A DNA stretch of 64,000 bases from Ignatzschineria sp. F8392 (GCF_002252045.1 NZ_NEFF01000002.1:336891-400890); one strand, 5' to 3'. Shown: positions 48,760 through 58,477, counted from the stretch's first letter. Made by a program: numbers and translations. The notes: generated by a model from the sequence alone, not told the origin.

Positions 48760-50226
48760 TTACGACTCACACCAAGGATTAGGAGTCTCATCTAAGCTTA
48801 AGAAGATACTCTTTTGTTGCATATAAGAGAGAATCCCTAAACGCCCCTTCTCTCGCCCGATGCCACTCTCTTTATAACCCCCAAAAGGTGTTGAGATAGA
48901 GAATTTCTTATAGGTATTGATCCAAACGGTTCCCGCTTCTAAAGTTCGTGCTAATTGCCATGCACGGCGATAATTTTCTGTCCAGATACCGGCAGATAGC
49001 CCATAAACGGAGTCATTAGCTTCGGTAATAAGTGCCGCTTCATCATCAAAAGGAAGCACCACCAATACAGGACCAAAGATCTCCTCTTGACAGACAGAGT
49101 CACTATTTTTTAAGCCGGTAATAATCGTCGGGGCATAATAACAACCCTTTGCTAACGCCCCTTCTAATAGCCGTTTTCCACCTATCTCGATCTTACCCCC
49201 TTCAGCAACCGCCTGCTGGACATAACGGTCGATACTCTCTAAATGTTGCTCGCTAATCACTGGTCCCACCTGTGTTGTGGGATCTTCTGGGTGTCCAACG
49301 CGCAGAGCGGCACTCTTTTCAATGAGCTTTGCTAAAAAAGGTTCATAGAGCGAACGATGCACAAAGAGGCGTGAGCCGGCGATACAGGCTTGTCCGGCTG
49401 AACTAAAGATGCCATAAATAACACCATTGACGGCTAACTCTAAATTAGCATCATCTAATACGATTGTAGGTGACTTGCCACCAAGCTCTAAAGAGGTGGT
49501 AACAAGGCGCTCTGCTGCAATATGGGCTAAAGCTCTTCCAGTATTGGTGCCTCCGGTAAATGAGATCTTCTTCACTAATGGATGATTCACAATGGCATTC
49601 CCCACCACTGAACCGCGCCCCGGCAGAACACTTAAGATTCCTTTAGGCAACCCTGCTTCTTCAAATCGTTTAGCTAATTCTAGTGCAATTAACGATGTAG
49701 CTTCCGCAGGCTTTAAGATGACCGCATTACCCCCCGCTAATGCCGGGATCAACTTCTGTACTTCAGAGGCAATAGGGGAGTTCCAAGGAGTAATGGCCGC
49801 AATAACACCTAAGGGCTCATAGAGGCTCAAAGTAATCGCATCATGCATGCGCTGATTGGTTAATTCATTATCCATCGTCTCCAATGTAGAGGCGACATAA
49901 CGCGTCGTGGCAATAGCACTTGCAACCAATCCCCGTGTTTCATAGAGGGGTTTACCATTATCCCGAGTTTGAAGCTGAGCGAGTTCATCTCGATCTCGCT
50001 CTAAAATATCTGCAAACTTAAAGAGAATGCGCGCTCTCTCTGTCGGCAATAGATCTCTCCAGGCGGGATCTCTCCATGCTCTATCTGCTGCAACAATCGC
50101 CTCTTTTACATCTTCCAATGAAGCTGTGGAAAACTCTGCGTTAAGACTCATATCTGCGGGGAAGAAGCTCTTAGAAGGCTCTCCACGACCAACTCTCCAT
50201 TCACCTGCTAAAAATATTTTTTTCAC
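48760..50226 (-). CDS. NAD(P)-dependent aldehyde dehydrogenase
   Basis: The frame opens with TTG at 50250, but the GTG at 50226 has a perfect AAGGAGG five bases upstream and gives MKKIFLAGEWR, so it is chosen (488 residues). Catalytic residues are Glu247 in SLELGGKSP and Cys281 in SSAGQACIAG; FTGGTNTGRAL is the NAD-binding loop and ITPWNSPI the active-site entry. It oxidises an aldehyde to the acid. Being next to the ThDP enzyme, it may take the aldehyde formed by decarboxylation (inference). It lies 29 bases after the AspDH-like gene. Confidence 0.88.
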   Translation of the reverse strand: MKKIFLAGEWRVGRGEPSKSFFPADMSLNAEFSTASLEDVKEAIVAADRAWRDPAWRDLLPTERARILFKFADILERDRDELAQLQTRDNGKPLYETRGLVASAIATTRYVASTLETMDNELTNQRMHDAITLSLYEPLGVIAAITPWNSPIASEVQKLIPALAGGNAVILKPAEATSLIALELAKRFEEAGLPKGILSVLPGRGSVVGNAIVNHPLVKKISFTGGTNTGRALAHIAAERLVTTSLELGGKSPTIVLDDANLELAVNGVIYGIFSSAGQACIAGSRLFVHRSLYEPFLAKLIEKSAALRVGHPEDPTTQVGPVISEQHLESIDRYVQQAVAEGGKIEIGGKRLLEGALAKGCYYAPTIITGLKNSDSVCQEEIFGPVLVVLPFDDEAALITEANDSVYGLSAGIWTENYRRAWQLARTLEAGTVWINTYKKFSISTPFGGYKESGIGREKGRLGILSYMQQKSIFLSLDETPNPWCES

Positions 50227-50255
50227 TATATCCTCCTTATCCTCTGTCAATATCC

Positions 50256-51059
50256 TTAAATGAGCAACGCATCATCTAGCTGACGACAGAAACGCGCCAC
50301 ACTTAATGCAGCGAGCATTGAAGTCTTAGGGTTACTCTCTAAAGGAACCCCCATCATCACAATCTCCATAGCACCAAACTTACCTTGCGCAATGATTTTA
50401 TGCTGATTTCGCGCCATCTCTGGATCGGCAATCAACTCAACTTCAGTCTCATCCATTCCGATTCCGGCAAGCGCTAAAGTAGCAGCGACATTGGCATTAG
50501 CAGGAAAAAGTTTTGCCGCTTCTCTCGCACTTCCCTTAAAGAAAGTGGTCGCATTCTCTAGCTGATCGAGATCGACAAGCTCTTCTGCATAACTTCCCTT
50601 CCAACTACGGGGATTCTTTCTCCCTTGATAGAGAACGGAATCTAATCCTGCTAATTTAGCCGAGGCTAAACCATCGATGCCGGCAATCGCTCCCGATAAG
50701 ATCGAGATCTTCACCTGATGCTCTTTTGCTGCCTGCTCAACCTGCTTCTGAAATAGTGAATCGGCAAAGGTTCCTACTGAGATCACCCCAACATCGATTC
50801 CCGCACTAATCAAATCAAAGAGATGTGCTTTCAATCCTAACTGCCCTGCCATCTCAACAGCACAATCTGGCTGACCATCTATCTCCGAAATGCGACTAAT
50901 GACTTTAATCTCATCGCCCACAATTGCTTGAGTCTTAGCGACATCTTGTGGCATCACTACTAACCATCCCACTTTGACATCTTCGGGTAGAAGCGGCATC
51001 ACAGCTTGTGCCATCGCCCCATAACCAATCATTACAATTTTCTTCATTCTCTCCCCCAT
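50256..51059 (-). CDS. Aspartate-dehydrogenase-like NAD(P)-dependent oxidoreductase
   Basis: A 267-residue protein of the NadX/AspDH family. The nucleotide loop is MIGYGAMAQAV, and the family active-site segments PANANVAATLALAG and DPEMARNQHKI (with a conserved His) are present. Canonical members deaminate L-aspartate to oxaloacetate or iminoaspartate. In this cluster the substrate may be a different amine or imine, so the name describes homology only. Two starts are possible: ATG at 51059 (given) and ATG at 51047 with GGGGGAG close before it. Neither has ideal spacing. Confidence 0.78.
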   Translation of the reverse strand: MGERMKKIVMIGYGAMAQAVMPLLPEDVKVGWLVVMPQDVAKTQAIVGDEIKVISRISEIDGQPDCAVEMAGQLGLKAHLFDLISAGIDVGVISVGTFADSLFQKQVEQAAKEHQVKISILSGAIAGIDGLASAKLAGLDSVLYQGRKNPRSWKGSYAEELVDLDQLENATTFFKGSAREAAKLFPANANVAATLALAGIGMDETEVELIADPEMARNQHKIIAQGKFGAMEIVMMGVPLESNPKTSMLAALSVARFCRQLDDALLI

Positions 51060-51190
51060 CTTTTCCTGCTCACTCTATATCTGTTGTTCTCTATCTATTG
51101 CTTCTCTATCCATTTGTTCTCTATATATCAACTGCTCTCTATTACGCTTCTACCGATACCACTTATTGATTATTTTATGGAGCAACTTCA

Positions 51191-52003
51191 TCAAATCTCT
51201 CGACTGAAGCCACCTGAGACATCAACAACTGACCCCGTTGTATAGGAGGACATCGGTGATGCTAAAAAGAGTAACGCTCGTGCCGCCTCTTCTGCCTTAC
51301 CTAATCGCCCCATGGGGATTCCTCGCTCCTGGGCAATGCCGGCAATCCACTCATCCCAACTCTTAGAACGATCTGAACGCTCCTCATATCGACGGCGCCA
51401 CTGCCCCGACTCCACCATACCGATTAAGATCGAATTGACCCGAATCCCATTAACTCCTTTCTGAGCAAATTCCTGCGACAATGTCTTACTCAAATTGAGT
51501 AAGCCCGCTCTTGCTGCCGATGTTGCAATCATATGTCGCTCCGGCTTTAGGGCTAATAGCGAGTTCACATTGGTAATCGAGGCCATATCTGATTGCTCTA
51601 AGTAAGGCAATGCCGCCTTAATGGGATTTAAAACACCAAAATATTTAAGAGTCACTTCTCCGAGCCAATCCTCATCCTGAGTCTCTTCAAAAGAGGCGAC
51701 TTTCCCCTGCCCGGCATTATTAATTAAGAAATCGATCCCCCCAAAATGTTGAACTACAGCGTTGATCAATGCTTCCACAGAATCACGATCTAGCACATCT
51801 GCGACAATGGTTAACATGTCACTAGACGAAACTTCAGGTAATGCTAACCTCACCGCTTCTAAAGAAGCATCTAAACGCGCCTGATTACGTCCACACCAAG
51901 CAACTTTAGCACCGCCTGCTAGAAGTAATTTTACCGTTTCTAAACCAATACCAGATGATCCACCGGTCACAATTGCGACCCGATTCTCCACACCAAAACT
52001 CAT
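51191..52003 (-). CDS. SDR-family protein with altered catalytic residues
   Basis: The start at 52003 has AGGAGG six bases upstream, better than the earlier ATG at 52018; the product is 270 residues. The cofactor loop TGGSSGIG and NNAG are normal, and Ser148 is in the right place. The Tyr-x-x-x-Lys pair is replaced: the aligned segment ATSAARAGL has Thr161 and Arg165. The C-terminal TTGSVVDVSGGF is standard. Such a protein could bind substrate and cofactor without classical SDR catalysis, or use another proton donor. It sits between the AspDH-like and hydrolase genes. Confidence 0.82.
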   Translation of the reverse strand: MSFGVENRVAIVTGGSSGIGLETVKLLLAGGAKVAWCGRNQARLDASLEAVRLALPEVSSSDMLTIVADVLDRDSVEALINAVVQHFGGIDFLINNAGQGKVASFEETQDEDWLGEVTLKYFGVLNPIKAALPYLEQSDMASITNVNSLLALKPERHMIATSAARAGLLNLSKTLSQEFAQKGVNGIRVNSILIGMVESGQWRRRYEERSDRSKSWDEWIAGIAQERGIPMGRLGKAEEAARALLFLASPMSSYTTGSVVDVSGGFSREI

Positions 52004-52128
52004 CGACTGCCTCCTCATCTTCCTTCTAATCCTTCCTATTTATGATTCTCGTCTCAATATCAAACGCTCTCTTCCTCTAATAGAGGGGTGAGATCCACCT
52101 ATCTCACTCTGTAAACGTTTTTTTCCTC

Positions 52129-52926
52129 TTAAATCGGCCCAAAGAGTCTCTCTTTAAAAAAAAGTGGCGCATCGATATAAGCAAGATGCCCCGCATCAGC
52201 AACCTCAACTAAATTGAGCCTTGAATGTCGTGCTTTTAAAGCATGCATCCCTTCTGGTGGCGTAATGCCATCTTTTAGGCCAAAATAGAGATCGATCTCC
52301 AATTGTGGATCAATTTGTGACAATGCACGATCGATAGAATCATAAGCAAGAAGATGAGACGCATTAGTAAAACCATCCATTGTTAAGCGTTGTGAGACTT
52401 CACGAACGATGTCCATATTCTCAGTAGAAGGATTTCCAAGCAGATAAGGACCTCGTTCCTCAGCCATCCCTAAATTCCCTAATCGAGCTAATAATTTTGG
52501 CCGACGCTGATAGACTTCCGCCTTAACAGATTCCTCTTCTTTAGCATATCCTTGTGCCGGTGCAATCAGCTGGACTCGCTCTAAATATTGTGGATATTTT
52601 GCAGCAAAAGCAGTGGCCATCATCGCCCCAAGAGAGTGCCCCACTAATATGATGCGCTCCAACCCCAACTCATTGATCAATGCAAAGAGGCGATCGGCAT
52701 AATCTAAAGCCAAAGGGGTATCCGTTATCAACTTCTCACTCTTCCCATATCCAGGCGCATTCCATGCAATAAGATGAGCAGAGATTTCACGATCCTGTAA
52801 CTGTTTAATCCATGAGTATGCGCCAGAGCTAATCCCATGGAGTAACAGAAAAGGTGTGCCCTCTCCCTTTTTCTCTAAATACTCGATCCCGCTCTTTGGG
52901 GCGAATTGATACTCAACCTGGTTCAT
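52129..52926 (-). CDS. Alpha/beta-fold hydrolase, candidate meta-cleavage-product hydrolase
   Basis: The start at 52926 (MNQVEYQF) is chosen over the earlier ATG at 52950, since AGGAG lies between them; product 265 residues. The catalytic triad is Ser98 in VGHSLGAMM, Asp219 in FGLKDGITPP and His247 in ADAGHLAYID, with an oxyanion motif LLLHGISSG. Size and layout fit C-C bond hydrolases of meta pathways (BphD/MhpC types), which suits the extradiol dioxygenase in the same cluster; an esterase role is also possible. Confidence 0.8.
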   Translation of the reverse strand: MNQVEYQFAPKSGIEYLEKKGEGTPFLLLHGISSGAYSWIKQLQDREISAHLIAWNAPGYGKSEKLITDTPLALDYADRLFALINELGLERIILVGHSLGAMMATAFAAKYPQYLERVQLIAPAQGYAKEEESVKAEVYQRRPKLLARLGNLGMAEERGPYLLGNPSTENMDIVREVSQRLTMDGFTNASHLLAYDSIDRALSQIDPQLEIDLYFGLKDGITPPEGMHALKARHSRLNLVEVADAGHLAYIDAPLFFKERLFGPI

Positions 52927-53137
52927 AAAATCTCTTCTCCTCTCAATCATCAGTCAAGATGGCTTAAATCGATATCTCCTAAAATCTTTAACAGATCCTC
53001 AATACATCTCAAATTAAGAACCCGATCCCTCTAGGATTCGATTTAAGCCCCTCTTGTTATCCCTTCTTCTTATCTCTTTTGTTATTAATACTACGTACAA
53101 AATCTCATGATCTTGAATAACCTATCTATCTCTGATC

Positions 53138-53197
53138 ACGTTTAATGACACTTGATTACACTTAACTACACATAATTACGCTTAATTACGCTTAACT
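53138..53197. repeat. Six 10-bp tandem units running into the cupin stop codon
   Basis: Units acgtttaatg, acacttgatt, acacttaact, acacataatt, acgcttaatt and acgcttaact are contiguous. The last two overlap the 3' end of the cupin gene (stop at 53182), so repeat growth may have extended into coding sequence. Confidence 0.85.
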
Positions 53198-53703
53198 TTA
53201 GAGAGCGGATGATCTTCAGGATAGGTCGGGATCTGCGGTTTTGAAGTACCCAACATGACACACATTAAGGCATCTTCTTGCGTATAGTTATAAAGTCCAC
53301 GATAAATTCCTGGAGGAATAGAGATCAGGTCACGCTCTTTAAGAATGACTGAATATTTCTCTCCTTTATCTTCTAAAAAGAGTTCGATAGAACCTCTTAG
53401 CAGGAAAAAGACCTCTTCAACATCATCATGAAGATGGAGTGGCCCTTCACATTGTGCCGGTAATACCATCGTTGAAAATGTAAAGTTCTCTGCCGGAACG
53501 GTATTACTATCTGATGCAACGCCTGTTGCGCCTGTCCCCATGTAACGCATCTGCGCACGTCGATATTTAGGGTCATAATCAGCTTGAAATTTGAGTGCAT
53601 CAAAATCATACTTACGATCTTCTAATCGTGCGATTCGTGTATTCATCCACTCTTCTAAACTTTTGCCTTCTGGACGGTTCCAAGTTTCAAATTCTCTAGA
53701 CAT
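53182..53703 (-). CDS. Cupin-domain protein
   Basis: A 173-residue single-cupin protein. The first motif is well kept: GPLHLHDDVEEVFFLLRG, with H90, H92 and E96/E97 as likely metal ligands. In the second motif, PPGIYRGLYN, the usual histidine is Arg, so the metal site may be incomplete or different. An N-terminal helical segment (EFETWNRPEGKSLEEWM) precedes the barrel. Function in the pathway is unknown; cupins in such clusters can be dioxygenases, isomerases or tautomerases. AAAGGAG precedes the ATG. Its last codons lie in a 10-bp tandem repeat. Confidence 0.8.
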   Translation of the reverse strand: MSREFETWNRPEGKSLEEWMNTRIARLEDRKYDFDALKFQADYDPKYRRAQMRYMGTGATGVASDSNTVPAENFTFSTMVLPAQCEGPLHLHDDVEEVFFLLRGSIELFLEDKGEKYSVILKERDLISIPPGIYRGLYNYTQEDALMCVMLGTSKPQIPTYPEDHPLSKVKRN

Positions 53704-53870
53704 CTCTATTCTCCTTTGTGAATAAATTTTATGAATAAATCTCTATGGATAAGATCCCCTTTGGGTTCTCAATAAAGTATTGTTGTTACAGTTACTTCTT
53801 CAATAATATTTCCGCTCTATTACGATCGGTAGGAAGCTACTGCTCTAAAAGTGCCCCTAATAACATCTCC

Positions 53871-55100
53871 CTAATAACGTCTCAATAAGGGGACAAGAAT
53901 GATCGATCCTGCAACGGCAACACCCGCAAGAAAGATAATTCCGGTATTAAAATTGCCAGAAAAGGCAACGATATATGCGATTAAGACCGGTACAATAGCG
54001 CTTGTAAAGTTAGCGAGACCATTAAAAATCCCCCCTGCAGTCGTCGCCACATCACGATCACTCACATTTGAGAGAAGCGCAAAGACGGCCGATACGGAAA
54101 CTCCCCACATTAAAGAGCTGATGGTCATCATCGTAATCACGAGTATATTGCTCTCAACGATCACCATTAGGTACATCGCTATCCCGGCACCTAATAACCC
54201 TATAAAGACTTGCGGTGCGCGACGAATCGAAAAGCGATCTGAGTAGAGCGCCCCTCCGATCTCTCCAATCAACATCCCAATAAAAGGGATCATCGATAGT
54301 GTGCCAAACTCTTTAAGATTGAATCCTTTCTCTTCCATGAGATAGGTAGGAATCCAACTATTGAGTCCCCAGAGATAGGTCATCAAAGCGATATTAAAAA
54401 AACAGACTAACCAAAAAGGACCATTACTCATCAATCGCTTAAGATTAACACTATGTGAGCTCTTAACGACTCGCTTCCGTCCCGATACTTCCACATTACG
54501 TAAACCATAATGGACTAAGATTGTTGCAATTAAGGTTAATGCGCCCATCACATAGAAGGTGGTATGCCAATCGTAATTACCTAAAACATATGCGGTAATC
54601 GGAAATCCTAACGCCGCACCAATAGGGGTACCTAAAATAAACATTGTGGAGGCACGCGCCTGCTCTTTATCGCTATAACAGAGCTTTACGATGCTATAGC
54701 AGAGTGCAAAGAGAGGTCCTTCTGCAATCCCTAATAAGATCCGATTGATCAGCATCCCTTCATAAGTCGTTGTAAATCCCATAATGAGCATCAAGATACC
54801 CCAGCTCAAAACAGACCAGAAAATTAATTTTTTAGGGCTAAATAGATCTCCTAAAAAACTTAAAAATACGGAGGAGAAACCATAAGAGAGAAGGAAACTT
54901 GTCATCAACCAACCGAGCCTACTCTTATCTTCAACAACACCCATCGTCTCTTGAAAAGCGGGATCAGAAAAGAGTACAGCAATGCTGATCTTGTCAAAAA
55001 AGGCTAAGACAACGCAGATCATTAAGACTGTTGCCGGCGTCCAATGCACTATTAAATTTTTGGGCACAAAAGGTAGCCTTTCAGCTAGCGCTTCTTTCAT
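53871..55100 (-). CDS. MFS permease, anion:cation symporter (ACS) type
   Basis: A 409-residue protein with twelve predicted helices. Segments RILLGIAEGPLFALCYSIVKLC and LGDLFSPKKLIFW are typical of the ACS branch, which imports organic acids such as phthalate, hydroxyphenylacetate or hexuronates. This makes it the probable uptake system for the cluster's acidic aromatic substrate (inference). TAGGAGG precedes the ATG. A 318-base gap separates it from the reductase gene upstream, so it may have its own promoter. Confidence 0.83.
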   Translation of the reverse strand: MKEALAERLPFVPKNLIVHWTPATVLMICVVLAFFDKISIAVLFSDPAFQETMGVVEDKSRLGWLMTSFLLSYGFSSVFLSFLGDLFSPKKLIFWSVLSWGILMLIMGFTTTYEGMLINRILLGIAEGPLFALCYSIVKLCYSDKEQARASTMFILGTPIGAALGFPITAYVLGNYDWHTTFYVMGALTLIATILVHYGLRNVEVSGRKRVVKSSHSVNLKRLMSNGPFWLVCFFNIALMTYLWGLNSWIPTYLMEEKGFNLKEFGTLSMIPFIGMLIGEIGGALYSDRFSIRRAPQVFIGLLGAGIAMYLMVIVESNILVITMMTISSLMWGVSVSAVFALLSNVSDRDVATTAGGIFNGLANFTSAIVPVLIAYIVAFSGNFNTGIIFLAGVAVAGSIILVPLLRRY

Positions 55101-55418
55101 AAATTTCCTCCTAGTAGATATCTCAATGCGTACTCTTGATGAGAGTCGATCTTTTACACTGTCGACTTATTACGCTTCGGTGGTTGCTCTTTTCTGCTAT
55201 TTTTATTCTGATTCTCTATTACTTTTTCTATTACTTTTTCTATTCTATTTCGACACTGACTTCTATCTTATGGAGACCCTCTCCCCCTATTTCTCGCCTG
55301 TTTCTCTGCGCTCCTACTTTAGAGCGATAGCCCTCTCGCTGGCATGCTTGAACTTCTACCAATTTATTCTGATAAATCCATCCTGATCAATCGCTCCTAT
55401 CGAATTTAGCCTCATCAA
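55101..55418. other. Intra-cluster gap before the permease gene
   Basis: These 318 bases, with the 12-bp direct repeat ctattacttttt twice (55216-55239), hold no supported gene. It may contain a secondary minus-strand promoter. Confidence 0.55.
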
Positions 55419-56630
55419 TTAACGGAGCTTCATCACATTAAAAGCAGGATCGCCAATCTCTACCGCCTCTAAAGTTCTATCAGCCTTGATCCATCGCTTT
55501 GCAATCTGTACAACTCTTGCATCATTAATCGAAACTAAATATTGCAATTTTCCCTCAGGCGTAAGGTAGAAGAAGCTCTTTTGACGTGGCGCGCTATTAC
55601 GGATCACTACCTCAGTACGATCAAGTCCGACCGGCGTCCCTAAAATCTGAATATTGCAATCATATTGATCTGACCAGAGCCAAGGGGTTTCACGGTAAGG
55701 TGTCGCCTTTTCGCCCCCTAACATCGCTTTTGCGGCAACTACCCCTTGATGCTGTGCATTTGCCCAAGATTGAACAGAGAATCCTAAATCTGGGTGAATA
55801 GCGACATCTCCTGCAGCATAAATATGGGGATCAGATGTCTGGCAATAATGATCTACAACAATACCGTCACGCACATCTAATCCGGCCTCAACAGCGAGCT
55901 CTTTATTGATATGCGCCCCTGCTCCAACAACGACTGCATCAAAGCTGCGCCATTTTTCCCCATTTTGAATAATCGTTAACGCCCCATTCTCTTCCACAAT
56001 ATCGAGAGTTCCACACTCAAAACAGATCTCAATACCCTCTTCTTGATGAAGCGACTCAATAAAATCAGAGACCTCGACAGAGACACTTCTAGCACAGAGA
56101 CGCTCACCTAACTCCAATAGTGTGACAACACACCCCTGTTGCCGTAATGAGGCTGCAATCTCTAAACCGATCCAACCACCACCAATAATTGCAAGTGACT
56201 TAATCAATGGGAGCGCGCGCTGCAACGCTAAACTATCCTCAACTGTACGCAGTGTGAAGAGATTAGGCAGAGATCGCCAGGCATCAACAGGAACTCGTGC
56301 TTGACTGCCGGTCGCAATCAGAAGCTTGTCATAAGGAAGCTGTGAACCATCTGAGAGCGTAACTATCTGTTTATCACGATCGATTTTGGTAGCAGAGAGG
56401 GATGCGTAGAGCGTCAAATTGAGCGCCGCAATCTTCTCTGGTGGGAAGAAATGGAGATTTTGATGATCCATCTCTCCAAGCAATACCTGCTTCGATAATG
56501 GTGGTCTTTCATAAAAGAGTTGTGATTCATCTGAAATCACGGCAATCTCTCCCTCAAATCCCTCTTCTCTTAAGGTATAAGCAGCCCAAGCAGATGCCTG
56601 CCCACCCCCAATAATAACCACTTTCTCCAT
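55419..56630 (-). CDS. FAD-dependent ferredoxin reductase (BphA4/HcaD type)
   Basis: The ATG at 56630 is chosen over a GTG six bases upstream because GGAGG lies eight bases before it; product 403 residues. The FAD loop IIGGGQASAWAA is at the start, the NAD(P) loop IIGGGWIGLEIAASL near residue 150 and YAAGDVA near 275; the C-terminal domain ends FNVMKLR. It should pass electrons from NADH to the Rieske ferredoxin encoded at 60321-60632, for the oxygenase at 58478-59548. Confidence 0.9.
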   Translation of the reverse strand: MEKVVIIGGGQASAWAAYTLREEGFEGEIAVISDESQLFYERPPLSKQVLLGEMDHQNLHFFPPEKIAALNLTLYASLSATKIDRDKQIVTLSDGSQLPYDKLLIATGSQARVPVDAWRSLPNLFTLRTVEDSLALQRALPLIKSLAIIGGGWIGLEIAASLRQQGCVVTLLELGERLCARSVSVEVSDFIESLHQEEGIEICFECGTLDIVEENGALTIIQNGEKWRSFDAVVVGAGAHINKELAVEAGLDVRDGIVVDHYCQTSDPHIYAAGDVAIHPDLGFSVQSWANAQHQGVVAAKAMLGGEKATPYRETPWLWSDQYDCNIQILGTPVGLDRTEVVIRNSAPRQKSFFYLTPEGKLQYLVSINDARVVQIAKRWIKADRTLEAVEIGDPAFNVMKLR

Positions 56631-56689
56631 CTTCACTCCCTCCTTTTTCTATTTTGATAACAGGTTTCACATGAAACAATAGTGACGCT

Positions 56690-57622
56690 TTAAGATCCTT
56701 TGACCTGGCGTCGTGTTTCATGATCCAGTCCACCCTCAATCGCCCACTCCGTAAAGAGCTCAAGCGCATAATCATAGACTCGGGGTGTCCATGCCGGCGT
56801 TACATAATCATCATTGGTGTAATACTCAAAAGCGCCCCCTAAAGGTGAATGTACATACCAGAAATAAGCTGATGAGACGGGATGACGACCAGGACCGATA
56901 AAGGAATCCCATTTAAGTCGGTTCATATTGAGACCTCCACCAATCACCTCATGAATATCTCGCACCACAAAAGCAACATGATTGAGCCCCGTTGTTTCAC
57001 GTTGTGGCAGTTTCAATAAGAAGAGATCATGATGCCAACCTTCTGCAGCACAACGCATAAAGGCGCCACGCCCACGATAGGCATCTGAAAGATAGAAGCC
57101 TAACTTCTCCTCATAAAACTTCTGCGTCTTTTCTAAATCCGGGGTAAAGAAGACCACATGCCCAATAGCAACAGGATCTGCTTTTTCATAAACAGGACTA
57201 GGCGCATTGACCCGATTGATTCTGCCAAACTGATTGATCGGCAGACTTGTCGCCTCTAAATCTGCTTTTAGAATGTACTCCTCAAAACGGAGCGTCATAC
57301 CATTGGGGTCCTGACACTGAACAACACCATCGGCAAAGTGATATCCCGGCTCTGACTGAAGTCTCTCTGCTAGAAGCTCAATGTCTTGATAACGATTCAC
57401 CGCCCAAGTCACCTCTCTTAAGGTGGACCCTGCTTCAAATGCCGGCGGTAAGCGCTCATCATCGATAGCAAAAACATAGATTGAGCTACCATTGCCTAAT
57501 TGATATTTCGCTGCCCTCTCAATATCACTCTCTACCTCTTTAAGGCCGAAGTCTGCAAGATATTGTTTCGACTTTGCAATATCCTCAACACCAAACTTCA
57601 ATGTTTTGATTCCATTTAACAT
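56690..57622 (-). CDS. Two-domain extradiol ring-cleavage dioxygenase (VOC fold)
   Basis: A 310-residue type I extradiol dioxygenase. The C-terminal domain has the iron ligands His155 (IGHVVFF), His215 (LNHVAFVV) and Glu266 (GGAFEYYTND), with conserved active-site HPVSSAYFWYVHSP. The N-terminal domain lacks ligands, as usual for this family. It opens a catechol ring next to the diol (meta-cleavage). It lies between the reductase and the diol-dehydrogenase-like SDR genes; AGGAA precedes the ATG. Confidence 0.87.
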   Translation of the reverse strand: MLNGIKTLKFGVEDIAKSKQYLADFGLKEVESDIERAAKYQLGNGSSIYVFAIDDERLPPAFEAGSTLREVTWAVNRYQDIELLAERLQSEPGYHFADGVVQCQDPNGMTLRFEEYILKADLEATSLPINQFGRINRVNAPSPVYEKADPVAIGHVVFFTPDLEKTQKFYEEKLGFYLSDAYRGRGAFMRCAAEGWHHDLFLLKLPQRETTGLNHVAFVVRDIHEVIGGGLNMNRLKWDSFIGPGRHPVSSAYFWYVHSPLGGAFEYYTNDDYVTPAWTPRVYDYALELFTEWAIEGGLDHETRRQVKGS

Positions 57623-57707
57623 ACTTAAATTCCTCGTTAAAACTTCTGACTCTGATGAACCCTATTAATTTCTGCGTAATAGTACGTCATGCTTGTTTCA
57701 TATTTAT

Positions 57708-58466
57708 TTAATTAAAGACAAAACCACCATTAACAGGGATATTTTGCCCGGTAACAAAAGCGGCGAGATCAGAGAGAAGATAGAGTGCGGTGCCACTGAC
57801 ATCTTCAGGAAGTTGTTCCCGTTGAATCGCTCGGCCATTAACATAGAGTGAGTGTCGCTCTGCCGGTACATATGCCGTCGCTTCAACTAATGTTAAGCCT
57901 GGAGAGAGACTATTGACGGTAATATTAAACTCTCCCAATTCACGGGCCATAGAGCGTGTCATCGCCAAGATAGCCCCTTTACTTGCGGTATAAGCCATCA
58001 ATTTGGGTGCTCCCCAAAGGGCCGTATCGGAAGCGATATTCACCACGCGACCCTGGTCCGATCTCTTAAGAAAAGGAACCATCGCCTGTGTCATCAACCA
58101 TGTTCCTTTCACATTAATAGTCATGACTCGATCCCATAGATCAGGATCATAATTCATCATATCGACGCCCCCAACACCTGTAGCTAGCGCCGCACAATTA
58201 ATTAAACCATCCACATAGGACCACGCTTGCTCAACTTCCTCAGCAACCTTATCGATAGCTTCAGGCAAACTTAAATCTGCCACAATATAAGATGCCGGCA
58301 ATCCTTCAGCTTGCAGTAATTCTGCTCGCTCTTTTAAGAGATCCTCTAAAATATCGACCATTAGTACTGTAGCGCCAGCCTCTAGAGCCGCGCGAGTAAA
58401 GTCATACCCTAATCCGCGTGCCGCGCCTGTAATGATGATCTTTTTCCCCTCTAATAGTGCTCTCAT
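57708..58466 (-). CDS. SDR dehydrogenase, candidate cis-dihydrodiol dehydrogenase
   Basis: The ATG at 58466 with GAGG five bases upstream is chosen over a GTG at 58472; product 252 residues. Cofactor loop TGAARGLGYDF; catalytic Ser in NIASDTALW and Tyr/Lys in AYTASKGAI; C-terminus TGQNIPVNGGFVFN. An Asp after beta-2 (MVDILED) points to NAD+. Next to a Rieske oxygenase, the natural role is oxidation of the cis-dihydrodiol to a catechol (inference). Confidence 0.85.
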   Translation of the reverse strand: MRALLEGKKIIITGAARGLGYDFTRAALEAGATVLMVDILEDLLKERAELLQAEGLPASYIVADLSLPEAIDKVAEEVEQAWSYVDGLINCAALATGVGGVDMMNYDPDLWDRVMTINVKGTWLMTQAMVPFLKRSDQGRVVNIASDTALWGAPKLMAYTASKGAILAMTRSMARELGEFNITVNSLSPGLTLVEATAYVPAERHSLYVNGRAIQREQLPEDVSGTALYLLSDLAAFVTGQNIPVNGGFVFN

Positions 58467-58477
58467 GATCACCTCAA

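Noticed and set aside
48609..48791. 60-codon minus-strand frame between the aldehyde dehydrogenase and ThDP enzyme genes
   Set aside because: It overlaps the end of the dehydrogenase, has no ribosome site, and its Arg/Lys/Glu-rich content simply reflects the purine-rich spacer.
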